A stretch of DNA of 9,799 nucleotides from Bacteroidales bacterium UBA1628 (GTDB taxonomy: Bacteria > Bacteroidota > Bacteroidia > Bacteroidales > UBA932), in NCBI GenBank assembly GCA_002321335.1, contig DCMG01000028.1:1-9799 (forward strand), in the 5' to 3' direction. The position numbers were made by a program, and so were the translations under genes. The notes under the pieces are model-generated. The model was given only the letters and a program-made list of their open reading frames with translations. It searched no databases and had not been told where the DNA came from. The number at the start of each line of letters is the position of its first letter. The first letter of the stretch is position 1. Of this stretch, positions 1 to 6,413 are shown piece after piece.

Positions 1-413
1 TTAGGGCCTCGTTGGAGGAGGAAAAGAACACGATGAGGATCGTGGGCATATTCACAGGTGTAGCAGTGCTCATCTCCATCCTCGGCTTCATCGGGATGTC
101 GCTGTTCTTCATCAGGCAACGCAAGAAGGAGATCGGCGTGCGCCGCATCATGGGCAGCACCACGAACGAGGTTCTCACCCTGCTTCTGACAAAGTTCTGC
201 GCCCCGCTTCTGGTGTCGTTCATCTTCGCGGTTCCGCTCTCGTGGTTCGTTATGGACAAGTGGCTGGAAGGCTTCTCGTACCGCATCGGACTGAGCCCGT
301 GGATATTCATAGCCTCCGGTGCTGTCTCCCTCCTGATCGCCATCATCTCGATCTTCTTCCAGACCCTCCACGCCGCCCATTCCAACCCCGCCGACGCAAT
401 CCGCGCGGAATGA
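1..413 (+). CDS. ABC transporter permease, FtsX/MacB type (C-terminal fragment)
   Basis: This is the last part of an inner-membrane permease whose start lies outside the window; the frame is open from base 3 to the TGA at 411-413. Visible are three hydrophobic membrane segments: one beginning IVGIFTGVAVLISILGFIG, one around APLLVSFIFAVPLSWFVM, and one around PWIFIASGAVSLLIAIISIF. Between the first two is the cytoplasmic loop RQRKKEIGVRRIMGST, the typical signature of the FtsX/MacB permease domain, where it contacts the ATPase. The ending NPADAIRAE also resembles the usual NP-x-x-x-L-R/K-x-E end of the family. These proteins act as MacB-like mechanotransmission transporters, often in tandem sets in Bacteroidales. 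The substrate cannot be told from this fragment. It is GC-rich and converges on the AT-richer ATPase gene with only 18 bp between stop codons. Confidence 0.9.
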   Translation, partial: RASLEEEKNTMRIVGIFTGVAVLISILGFIGMSLFFIRQRKKEIGVRRIMGSTTNEVLTLLLTKFCAPLLVSFIFAVPLSWFVMDKWLEGFSYRIGLSPWIFIASGAVSLLIAIISIFFQTLHAAHSNPADAIRAE

Positions 414-431
414 TCCACAATTGATGCTCAA

Positions 432-1637
432 CTAAAGCCCATTCATCAGGAACTCTCTGAGCCCCAGATGAGTTATTCCGTTCATGTCATTCCTCTTCAC
501 CAAAGGCGTGATGGATATGACATATTTTGGGTAGTTATCATTGATACTTTCCAAGCGTCCGAACTCTCTTTTCTTCGTCTCCTCGTCCGCAATGATGTAA
601 GAGACTTGGACATAGGCTGTCTTTCCCGTCTTAGTGCACACGAAATCGACCTCGCCTACCCTCAACTGACCGACCTGAACCTTGAAACCATCATTGATCA
701 ACTGATTATATACAACATTCTCCAAAACCTTTTCTATGTCCTGCTCACGGTTTCCACCAGCGATGAAATTCCGGATTCCGACGTCCTCAAAATAGACCTT
801 GTCATTGGATTCAAACACTTTTTTCCCGTGAATATCAAACCTCGGAGCATCGTACAGAAGATAAGCCTCCCCGAAGTAGCCAAGATATTCAAGAACAACC
901 CGAGTGGACACACTCTGCCCCAGGGATTTCATAGTCTTGGCGATGCTGTTCGCAGAATTAAGTTTCCCGACATTATCCGCCAGAAAACGGGCAAGATTGT
1001 TCATAAACGGCAGATTCCTGATCTCGTGCCTCTCGATTACATCCTTGAGCATAACCGTGTTATACACCCCGCCTATATATTCCCAACAATGCTCGTCATC
1101 ATCTATTCCCACCCTGCTTAAGCCAGGGAGTCCGCCGTAATTCAGGAATAATGACAAGGAAGAATCATTGTCCTCCAAATTATGGAACAGCAGGAACTCC
1201 CTATAATTCAATGAATGAATATGTATCTCCTCATACCGTCCTCCGATGATGGTGCCAAGGTCGGAAGACAGCATTGATGAATTGCTTCCAGTGACAATGA
1301 TGTCAGTGTTATCCTCTGTCCTGTAACTTCTTACAGTCCTTTCCCATTCAGAGATGTCCTGAACCTCATCAATCAGGATGTAATTATGCTTACGAGAATC
1401 AAACCTCTGATCAATATATTGGTTCAGATCCGCATAAGTCTTTATGTCATCAAAAGACTTTTTCTCCTTGTCAATGCTTATGATATTGGCATCAGTCTCG
1501 GTTTTGTGCCTTTCAATGAAATCTTTAAGCACGAAACTCTTCCCCACGCGCCTCTGCCCGACCAGAACTATAATCTGCCCTTTTCCAATCCATGAATCCA
1601 CCTTAGCGGCATATTTCGGCCTCGACACAACATCCAT
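432..1637 (-). CDS. AAA ATPase with DUF4143 C-terminal domain
   Basis: A 401-residue P-loop ATPase of the AAA_14/DUF4143 group. Walker A is GQRRVGKS (27-34), Walker B ILIDEVQ (87-93), the sensor region TGSNS (116-120), followed by GGRY with a conserved Arg. The C-terminal half carries the KVYFEDVGIRN strand typical of DUF4143 and a PD-(D/E)XK-like nuclease fold with EVDFV (329-333). The usual E-x-K is replaced by VQVSY (343-347), so nuclease activity is doubtful. I chose the ATG at 1637 rather than the upstream in-frame TTG at 1658, because the -7 box of a good promoter (1656-1663) covers that TTG. The transcript would then start roughly 10 bases before the ATG. It is divergent from a second ATPase of the same group. 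The role of this family is not established; ATP binding is near certain, the substrate unknown. Confidence 0.9.
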   Translation of the reverse strand: MDVVSRPKYAAKVDSWIGKGQIIVLVGQRRVGKSFVLKDFIERHKTETDANIISIDKEKKSFDDIKTYADLNQYIDQRFDSRKHNYILIDEVQDISEWERTVRSYRTEDNTDIIVTGSNSSMLSSDLGTIIGGRYEEIHIHSLNYREFLLFHNLEDNDSSLSLFLNYGGLPGLSRVGIDDDEHCWEYIGGVYNTVMLKDVIERHEIRNLPFMNNLARFLADNVGKLNSANSIAKTMKSLGQSVSTRVVLEYLGYFGEAYLLYDAPRFDIHGKKVFESNDKVYFEDVGIRNFIAGGNREQDIEKVLENVVYNQLINDGFKVQVGQLRVGEVDFVCTKTGKTAYVQVSYIIADEETKKREFGRLESINDNYPKYVISITPLVKRNDMNGITHLGLREFLMNGL

Positions 1638-1655
1638 AATGCATAAATCTTTGCT

Positions 1656-1687
1656 CAAAGATAGTTTTATTTCCTATAAGAAACAAA
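1656..1687 (-). promoter_or_regulatory. Bacteroidota-type promoter of the first DUF4143 ATPase
   Basis: On the - strand TTTG (1687-1684), a 20-base spacer and TATCTTTG (1663-1656) match the Bacteroidota consensus TTTG-N19/21-TAnnTTTG exactly. The -7 box overlaps CTTTG-AG-CAAAG (1660-1649), a short palindrome that could be an operator. Its position places the transcription start about 10 bases before the ATG at 1637. Confidence 0.65.
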
Positions 1688-1776
1688 TCTACCGCATCAA
1701 TTTCAATTTTCAAATTCTCCAAGGGGCGACTCAAAGCAATGATTGACTCTGGCATTATCGAACGATAAATAGCTGT

Positions 1777-1807
1777 TTTGGCTTTAGCAATAATATTGTT
1801 ATATTCG
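1777..1807 (+). promoter_or_regulatory. Promoter of the second DUF4143 ATPase
   Basis: TTTG (1777-1780), a 19-base spacer and TATATTCG (1800-1807) fit TTTG-N19/21-TAnnTTTG with one mismatch in the -7 box. Transcription would start near 1812, leaving an AT-rich leader of about 58 bases before the ATG at 1870. Confidence 0.55.
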
Positions 1808-1846
1808 CAACATTATTGCGGTTATTTCTAAAAAATCAGCAATAAT
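1787..1846. repeat. Three alternating GCAATAAT boxes around the ATPase promoter
   Basis: The 8-mer GCAATAAT occurs at 1787-1794 (+), as its complement ATTATTGC at 1812-1819, and again at 1839-1846 (+). The first pair extends to a 12-bp inverted repeat with one mismatch (1787-1798 and 1808-1819) that flanks the -7 box at 1800-1807. The second pair lies in the predicted 5' leader and could also fold as RNA. Centre-to-centre spacing is 25 and 27 bp, about two and a half helical turns. An operator for autoregulation is the likeliest reading; the binding protein is unknown. Confidence 0.5.
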
Positions 1847-1869
1847 ATATAACAGAAACAATTAATAAT

Positions 1870-3009
1870 ATGTACAATAGAATATTTGATATAGATAACC
1901 GTCTAGATGAAGGAATGTTTCTATTCGGTGCCCGACAGGTAGGGAAATCCACACTTCTCAAAGAGAAGTTTAAGGATGCGGTGTATTTTGACTTGCTTGA
2001 TTCTGATCTGCGGAAGCGCTTTCAACGTAAACCGGAACTATTCAAAGAAGCCCTTGACAAATATCCCGAAAAGACACTTGTTATAGTCGATGAGATTCAA
2101 AAAGTACCTGACCTTTTGGACGCTGTTCATAGTTTGATGGTCAACAAAGGTCTTTATTTCATACTAAGTGGCTCAAGTGCCAGAAAACTGAAAAAGAAAG
2201 GAGCGAACACACTTGGTGGACGCGCCATCCCAGAAACCTTGTTTCCTCTTGTAAGTGCCGAAATTCCTGAATACGACCTTTCCAGAGCCATACAAAACGG
2301 GATGATCCCAAGGCATTATACGGTTGGCAATGCCGTAAGGCGATTGAAAGGATATGTTGAGGTATATCTCAATGAAGAGATTCTTGAGGAGGCTGCCGTC
2401 AAAGACATCGGGATATTCGAAAGATTTATGGAAGTGGCAGCGATAAGCGATGGTGAAATCATCAACTACGAGAACATCGCGTCAGATTGTGGCGTGGCGG
2501 CTAACACCGTCAAGGCATATTTCCAAATACTCTATGATACTCTCATAGGTTATGAGATTCCGGCCTACCGGAAAGTGATCAAAAGAAAGTTGACGCAAGC
2601 CCCTAAGTTTTACTACTTCGATGTCGGAATAGTCAATTATCTGATGGGAAGAAATAATCTGAGACCAGGCACTCCCGAATATGGGCACGCATTTGAGCAT
2701 CTGGTGATGCAGGAACTTATTGCCTATCTGGGTTATAGCGACAGAAAAAAGGATCTTTCATATTGGCACACATATTCAGATATTGAGGTAGATGCCATTC
2801 TCGGTGACGCCAAAGTTGCGATTGAGATAAAATCCACCGACGATGTTCAAACCAAGCACAAGACCGGACTCAACCGCTTTTCCGAAGAGCACCCAGAAGC
2901 AAGGCTGATTCTGGTGTCAACCGATCGGCTCACACGAAAATCAGGAAATATCGAACTCTTCTACGTGCGCGACTTCTTTAGGATTCTTTGGGCCGGTGAG
3001 ATTTATTAG
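1870..3009 (+). CDS. AAA ATPase with winged-helix and DUF4143 nuclease-like domain
   Basis: A 379-residue P-loop ATPase of the same broad group as its divergent neighbour but a different subfamily. Walker A is GARQVGKST (20-28), Walker B VIVDEIQ (71-77), sensor region LSGSSARK (99-106), then GGR (116-118). Residues about 193-225 look like a winged helix (ENIASDCGVAANTVKAYFQI), suggesting DNA contact. The C-terminal PD-(D/E)XK-like site appears complete: E276 in HAFEHLV, D308 in IEVDAI and E319-I-K321 in VAIEIKS. This contrasts with the neighbour, where the Glu-x-Lys is lost. The ATG at 1870 follows an AT-rich leader with no Shine-Dalgarno sequence, as is usual in Bacteroidota. Related ATPases are very common in Bacteroidales and archaeal genomes; their function is not settled, with nucleic-acid-linked or defence roles only guesses. 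Confidence 0.9.
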   Translation: MYNRIFDIDNRLDEGMFLFGARQVGKSTLLKEKFKDAVYFDLLDSDLRKRFQRKPELFKEALDKYPEKTLVIVDEIQKVPDLLDAVHSLMVNKGLYFILSGSSARKLKKKGANTLGGRAIPETLFPLVSAEIPEYDLSRAIQNGMIPRHYTVGNAVRRLKGYVEVYLNEEILEEAAVKDIGIFERFMEVAAISDGEIINYENIASDCGVAANTVKAYFQILYDTLIGYEIPAYRKVIKRKLTQAPKFYYFDVGIVNYLMGRNNLRPGTPEYGHAFEHLVMQELIAYLGYSDRKKDLSYWHTYSDIEVDAILGDAKVAIEIKSTDDVQTKHKTGLNRFSEEHPEARLILVSTDRLTRKSGNIELFYVRDFFRILWAGEIY

Positions 3010-3014
3010 AATGT

Positions 3015-3064
3015 TTAACCTTGACAGAAGCAAAAACAAGGTTTATAGCTCCTGTCAAGGTTAA
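3015..3064. terminator. 13-bp perfect inverted repeat between convergent genes
   Basis: TTAACCTTGACAG (3015-3027) and CTGTCAAGGTTAA (3052-3064) are perfect complements around a 24-base loop, five bases after the ATPase stop. There is no U-run on either strand, so a classical intrinsic terminator is not shown. Its place between the + ATPase and the - MORN gene suits a two-way transcript end. The first arm can also pair with an internal CAAGGTT (3037-3043). Confidence 0.45.
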
Positions 3065-3077
3065 TTTACACTATGAA

Positions 3078-3105
3078 GGAAGCATTTTATGAGGAATATG
3101 CTTCC
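3078..3105. terminator. Hairpin downstream of the MORN-repeat gene
   Basis: GGAAGCAT (3078-3085) and ATGCTTCC (3098-3105) form a perfect 8-bp stem with a 12-base loop, 60 bases after the stop of the - strand MORN gene. There is only a weak U-rich tail on that strand. It may be the operon's transcript end or a stabilising 3' structure. Confidence 0.35.
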
Positions 3106-3165
3106 GTTTGAACTTCGGTCACCGAACCCAAGGAAGAATCAAATCAAGCATTGTCTTTCAAGACA

Positions 3166-4449
3166 TCACAGAATATTGGCGAGTATTATCACAATGATTA
3201 TGATAATGGCGCATCCTATCTTGCCGTTTTTTTCATCATCCGCCTTTTTCTTTGCCTCAAGAGCCTTGGCAGCCTCCTTCGCCTTCCGCTCCTCTTCCTT
3301 TTTCAGATAATCTGAATATCCCGGAGACTTCTTGAACTCCTCCTCCGGCTTTCCACAAAGGAATTTCCCCTCATAAATTATCTGTCCGTCTTCACCATAC
3401 TGCTTTCCGAGGCCATTGTACTGCCCATCCTTGAACTCCCCCTCATAAATCAGATGACCTTTCGCATCATACAGTTTTCCTTTTCCGTGCCTACTGGCGT
3501 AATGATACTCTAACTTTCCTTCTCCTTGATACTTGACCGTTTTGTCTCTATCAAGCGAGAAATAGTACTCGGTGAGGTGACCGTTCTCAAAAGTAGACTC
3601 CACGCCGCCTCTACTGTCAAACCGCTGACAGAACTTATACGGGTTATGCTCATCGTATGCAACTGTTCTTAAGTATCTTCCTGTAGTCAAGTCCATGCTC
3701 GCGCTAAACTCGACGATAATATCCGTATCCTCTCCATTCTTAACATACCAGCCACTGTGAGGTCTCCCAGTATAGATGCTCTCACGATTGGTCATCATCA
3801 CCTGCTTGTCCGGTGTGAGCTCAAAATCGCAGTAATATTCCTTATAGCCCGTGAATTGTTGGAGCATAGTCTTGTCTGAAGAACCAAATTTGCCATCGTG
3901 GACAACCGATCCGTCTTCAAAATACCATCTACCCAATTTAAAATTCAGGCCGTTATCGGGTTTCAGATAGAACTCTCCTTCAAATACGAGATTGCCATCG
4001 ATGTCATAGTATTTTCCATTACACCGCATTCCATTCTTATATTCTCCTTTAAAGTTTATCGTCTTAGGAGATGAATAATAAAACTCGGTGCCTTCTCCGT
4101 CATACTTACCATTCAAAAAGTTTCCGGCATAGATCAGCACACCATCCTCAAACTCAGCACCTTTTCCCGAACGTTCACCCTTGAGATATGATCCATCATA
4201 GGTCATTTTTCCATCCGGTGAGAAACTTTTGCCTTTACCATCAGGCAAGTCATCCTTGAATACACCCTTGTAGTTAGAGCCATCCTCGAAATACATCCAA
4301 CCTTTGCCCTGAAGTTTACCTCCTACAAAGGTACCTCCCTTGTAAGGTTTCCCGTCAATATAGTAAAAAGTCCCCTGCCCATCAGGCATTCCGTCCTTCA
4401 CTTCTCCTTCGTAATACAATCCTTCACTTGGATAATTGATTCTTTCCAT
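3166..4449 (-). CDS. MORN-repeat protein with C-terminal membrane anchor
   Basis: A 427-residue protein made largely of MORN repeats, each roughly YEGEF-x-G-x-x-x-GxG-x-x-x. Examples are YYEGEVKDGMPDGQGTF (12-28), YKGGTFVGGKLQGKG (36-50), YKGVFKDDLPDGKG (60-73) and YAGNFLNGKYDGEG (107-120). Two more lie near the C terminus (YEGEFKDGQYNGLG, YEGKFLCGKPEE). The middle third is less regular. After a charged, probably coiled-coil stretch rich in Lys, Glu and Ala (about 383-407) comes a final hydrophobic run, GCAIIIIIVIILANIL (412-427), with nothing behind it. That is the layout of a tail-anchored membrane protein with a large cytoplasmic domain. No signal peptide is seen. The start is 35 bp after the stop of the M42 peptidase gene, so it is probably the last gene of that operon. 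MORN domains act in protein or lipid contact; the partner here is unknown. Confidence 0.88.
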   Translation of the reverse strand: MERINYPSEGLYYEGEVKDGMPDGQGTFYYIDGKPYKGGTFVGGKLQGKGWMYFEDGSNYKGVFKDDLPDGKGKSFSPDGKMTYDGSYLKGERSGKGAEFEDGVLIYAGNFLNGKYDGEGTEFYYSSPKTINFKGEYKNGMRCNGKYYDIDGNLVFEGEFYLKPDNGLNFKLGRWYFEDGSVVHDGKFGSSDKTMLQQFTGYKEYYCDFELTPDKQVMMTNRESIYTGRPHSGWYVKNGEDTDIIVEFSASMDLTTGRYLRTVAYDEHNPYKFCQRFDSRGGVESTFENGHLTEYYFSLDRDKTVKYQGEGKLEYHYASRHGKGKLYDAKGHLIYEGEFKDGQYNGLGKQYGEDGQIIYEGKFLCGKPEEEFKKSPGYSDYLKKEEERKAKEAAKALEAKKKADDEKNGKIGCAIIIIIVIILANIL

Positions 4450-4484
4450 AAAAAATTAGTTATTAACTGTTATTCCATTCATAT

Positions 4485-5522
4485 TCATTTAGATGCCAAT
4501 TCTTCCGCCACTTTGATGATAAGTTCCACAGCGGATTCCACATCCCTCAAGTCACACACCTCCACGGGCGTGTGCATATATCTGCAAGGGATAGACAGCA
4601 AAGCAGTCTTGACTCCTTTTCCCGTAATCTGAATGCCAGACGTGTCAGTACCTCCCGTTGGAGCCAGATTGGTGTAATTCTGGTACGGAATCCCTTCACT
4701 CTCCGCGACATAGACGAGCAATCCAGCGAGTTCTTTATTGTTGTCGCAATTGTGATTGATAACCACCCCCTTTCCGAGATGCATCACACCATATTTCGTC
4801 TCTGGCATTCCCGGAAAATCCGTCGCGAAACCAGCATCCACACAAATCGCATATTCAGGGCTGATCCTGTTCGCGGCCACAACCGCGCCACGGCTTCCAA
4901 CCTCCTCCTGAGAGGCTGCGCAGGCGCATATTCCTATTCCCAGATTTTTCTCCGCCATCCGACGCAACGCTTCAGCTATTATGAAAACACCTATCTTGTC
5001 ATCCAAAGCCCTTGACACAAGTTTGGTTCCCATAAACTCCGGATCGCTTTCAACAGTCGCGAAAGCACCTATGCGGATCAGCTCTTCAGCTTCCTTCCTG
5101 CTGGACACGCCAATGTCCATCCACATATCCTCAACCGGGACCGGTTTGCTTTCATCATTACCCGACAGATGAACAGGTTTCTTTCCTATCACTCCGGCAA
5201 CAGGTCCATTTTTCCCTTCTATAACGACCTTCCGTCCAAGCAAGGTCAAGCCATCCACACAACCGTTTCTTCGGAAGTAGACATATCCGTCTTCTGAAAT
5301 GTACGTAACCTGAAGTCCGACCTCATCGCTGTGCGCCTCAATCATCAACTTGACAGGACAGTCAGGATTCAACACACAATAAGAGTTGTACATTGAATCC
5401 ACCTCAACCTTCCCGACATCCTTGAGATAATCAGTGAATATCCTGGCGATCCCATCCTCGCCACCACAAGGCGACGGAGTCTCAAGGAGTTTTCTTAGGA
5501 ATATGTCAGAAGCACCCGTCAT
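4485..5522 (-). CDS. M42 family metallo-aminopeptidase
   Basis: A 345-residue cytoplasmic di-metal aminopeptidase of family M42 (glutamyl aminopeptidase/TET type), normal in length. Expected active-site residues are all visible: H64 in EAHSDEVG, bridging D174 in ALDDKIG, the Glu pair E206-E207 in QEEVGSRG (general base and ligand), D229 in CVDAGF and H317 in YMHTPVE. The TGGTD motif (289-293) is also typical. Family members form dodecameric tetrahedral particles that trim short peptides from the N terminus; the exact residue preference cannot be read here, and older annotations call such proteins 'cellulase M'. The ATG overlaps the stop of the upstream gene (ATGA, 5519-5522), which implies translational coupling. 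Because a peptide-maturase cassette lies upstream, a role in trimming a modified peptide is possible but unproven. Confidence 0.93.
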   Translation of the reverse strand: MTGASDIFLRKLLETPSPCGGEDGIARIFTDYLKDVGKVEVDSMYNSYCVLNPDCPVKLMIEAHSDEVGLQVTYISEDGYVYFRRNGCVDGLTLLGRKVVIEGKNGPVAGVIGKKPVHLSGNDESKPVPVEDMWMDIGVSSRKEAEELIRIGAFATVESDPEFMGTKLVSRALDDKIGVFIIAEALRRMAEKNLGIGICACAASQEEVGSRGAVVAANRISPEYAICVDAGFATDFPGMPETKYGVMHLGKGVVINHNCDNNKELAGLLVYVAESEGIPYQNYTNLAPTGGTDTSGIQITGKGVKTALLSIPCRYMHTPVEVCDLRDVESAVELIIKVAEELASK

Positions 5523-6166
5523 TTACGCTGTCCTTCTGAATAGGCAAACATATCCAAAAGTCTGACGGAATTGAAGCGGCGCTCGTAAGCTTGCCCGTTC
5601 CAATCAGATGTGGTTATCTTTCTCGGCTTCAACAAATCCTTGTGGCTTTCATAGAAAGAGCCGAAGGTTTCGACCGCCTTGCGAATGCTTCGCAATGATC
5701 CTCTTTTCTTGAAATATTTCCCCACATTATTGTCTATGGCAGGAATGCAAGAAAAGACTCCGAACATGATCTTCGTGATGAGTAACTGTGAAGGGATTGT
5801 ACTGTCCTTTTTAGTAGCCCCTTCAATTGCCATACAACTTGCCAGCGCATCGTAGCACTTTACAATCTGGTCGCTCTTTTCAGGGTAATCTGGAAGATCG
5901 ACATCAAACAAGTCACCATACTTGTCTATCACCTCTATCGCACCCTTCAGGTAGTATGGATTCTTATTATGTAACGCCCCGCTCCCCCTCAACATTCCCC
6001 AGCTGGAAAGATACCCCCAAAGTGTCATAACGCTTTCATTGATGTTTTCCGGACTGGAAGCCACGCCTTTATGGCTCCGGAAATAATTGTGGCAGATGTC
6101 AAATGACAGGAAGCGGGCGTTCGGATCATTATTATGACCGCCAAAATAATCATTGATATAATCCAT
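5519..6166 (-). CDS. Uncharacterised 215-residue protein, probably helical
   Basis: I do not recognise a named family. The protein appears soluble and mostly alpha-helical, with no signal peptide or clear membrane span. Notable segments are LWGYLSSWGMLRGSG (49-63), where a Trp- and Gly-rich turn follows a helix, and LLITKIMFGVFSCIPAIDNN (128-147), which has a Cys-Ile-Pro-Ala-x-Asp pattern. From memory, SWGMLRGS plus a later TKI-x-x-GV-x-x-C-x-PA-x-D pattern recurs in uncharacterised bacterial proteins, but I could not verify this. The C terminus is basic and ends EGQRK. Its stop overlaps the start of the M42 peptidase gene by 4 bp, so the two are very likely made together. A terminator hairpin (6215-6242) separates it from the peptide cassette upstream, so it probably has its own promoter, though I see no convincing one in 6167-6214. 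Confidence 0.8.
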   Translation of the reverse strand: MDYINDYFGGHNNDPNARFLSFDICHNYFRSHKGVASSPENINESVMTLWGYLSSWGMLRGSGALHNKNPYYLKGAIEVIDKYGDLFDVDLPDYPEKSDQIVKCYDALASCMAIEGATKKDSTIPSQLLITKIMFGVFSCIPAIDNNVGKYFKKRGSLRSIRKAVETFGSFYESHKDLLKPRKITTSDWNGQAYERRFNSVRLLDMFAYSEGQRK

Positions 6167-6214
6167 ATTCAGTAAGATTTAATTAAGGTCAACGAATTAA
6201 TTCTCAATAAGTAA

Positions 6215-6242
6215 AGGGCTGACACACAATCGTATCAGCCCT
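6215..6242 (-). terminator. Intrinsic terminator after the small peptide gene
   Basis: Read on the - strand, AGGGCTGA (6242-6235), a 12-base loop and TCAGCCCT (6222-6215) form a perfect 8-bp stem followed by the U-rich stretch TTACTTATT. It begins 13 bases after the stop codon of the 32-residue peptide and fits the end of the maturase-peptide transcript. Confidence 0.65.
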
Positions 6243-6255
6243 AAAAGAACTTTTA

Positions 6256-6354
6256 TTACAGCCTATACATAATGCCACAAGAGGACTCATAGTTCCTTGG
6301 GCAAGAACTCATAGCTATGTTCACGCTCTTTTTTGAAACACGAAACTTTTTCAT
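6256..6354 (-). CDS. Candidate RiPP precursor peptide, 32 residues with two Cys
   Basis: A short gene between the maturase stop and a terminator. The product starts MKKFRVSKKSVNIAM, a basic leader-like stretch, and ends SSCPRNYESSCGIMYRL, giving Cys at 18 and 26 with Tyr at 22 and 30. The ATG at 6354 is preceded by an A-rich stretch, AAATTAAAAGCA, as in many Bacteroidota genes. The distance from the maturase stop is 59 bp, and a stem-loop lies in that gap. Radical SAM/SPASM maturases with a PqqD-like domain normally act on such small neighbouring peptides, often forming thioether or carbon-carbon crosslinks at a Cys- or aromatic-containing core. I cannot place this peptide in a named precursor family. 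The longer open frame running upstream from 6552 lies within the maturase gene in another frame and is probably not translated. Confidence 0.55.
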   Translation of the reverse strand: MKKFRVSKKSVNIAMSSCPRNYESSCGIMYRL

Positions 6355-6382
6355 TGCTTTTAATTTTATGAAACTTAATTTT

Positions 6383-6408
6383 TCTCCGCACATTACAGGA
6401 GGCGGAGA
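6383..6408 (-). promoter_or_regulatory. Stem-loop between maturase and peptide genes
   Basis: On the - strand TCTCCGC (6408-6402) pairs with GCGGAGA (6389-6383) around a 12-base loop, beginning six bases after the maturase stop. It is followed by A-rich rather than U-rich sequence, so it is not a terminator. It could protect or process the message so that the peptide is made in excess over the enzyme; that is inference. Confidence 0.4.
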
Positions 6409-6413
6409 CTCTC

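Noticed and set aside
468..1121. + strand frame of 217 codons
   Set aside because: It is a shadow of the first DUF4143 ATPase, which carries Walker motifs in the other strand.
1755..1768. TTATCG-AA-CGATAA inverted repeat upstream of the second ATPase promoter
   Set aside because: Six-bp arms in AT-rich sequence are not significant alone; it could be a further operator but nothing else supports it.
3112..3126. TTCGGT-C-ACCGAA near-palindrome sharing 11 bases with the REP-like unit at 9667-9677
   Set aside because: An 11-base match between two sites is expected by chance in a window of this size, so I do not count it as another REP copy.
3089..3310. + strand frame of 73 codons
   Set aside because: It is antisense to the MORN protein's coil and hydrophobic tail; the Phe/Ala-rich content is the complement of that low-complexity region.
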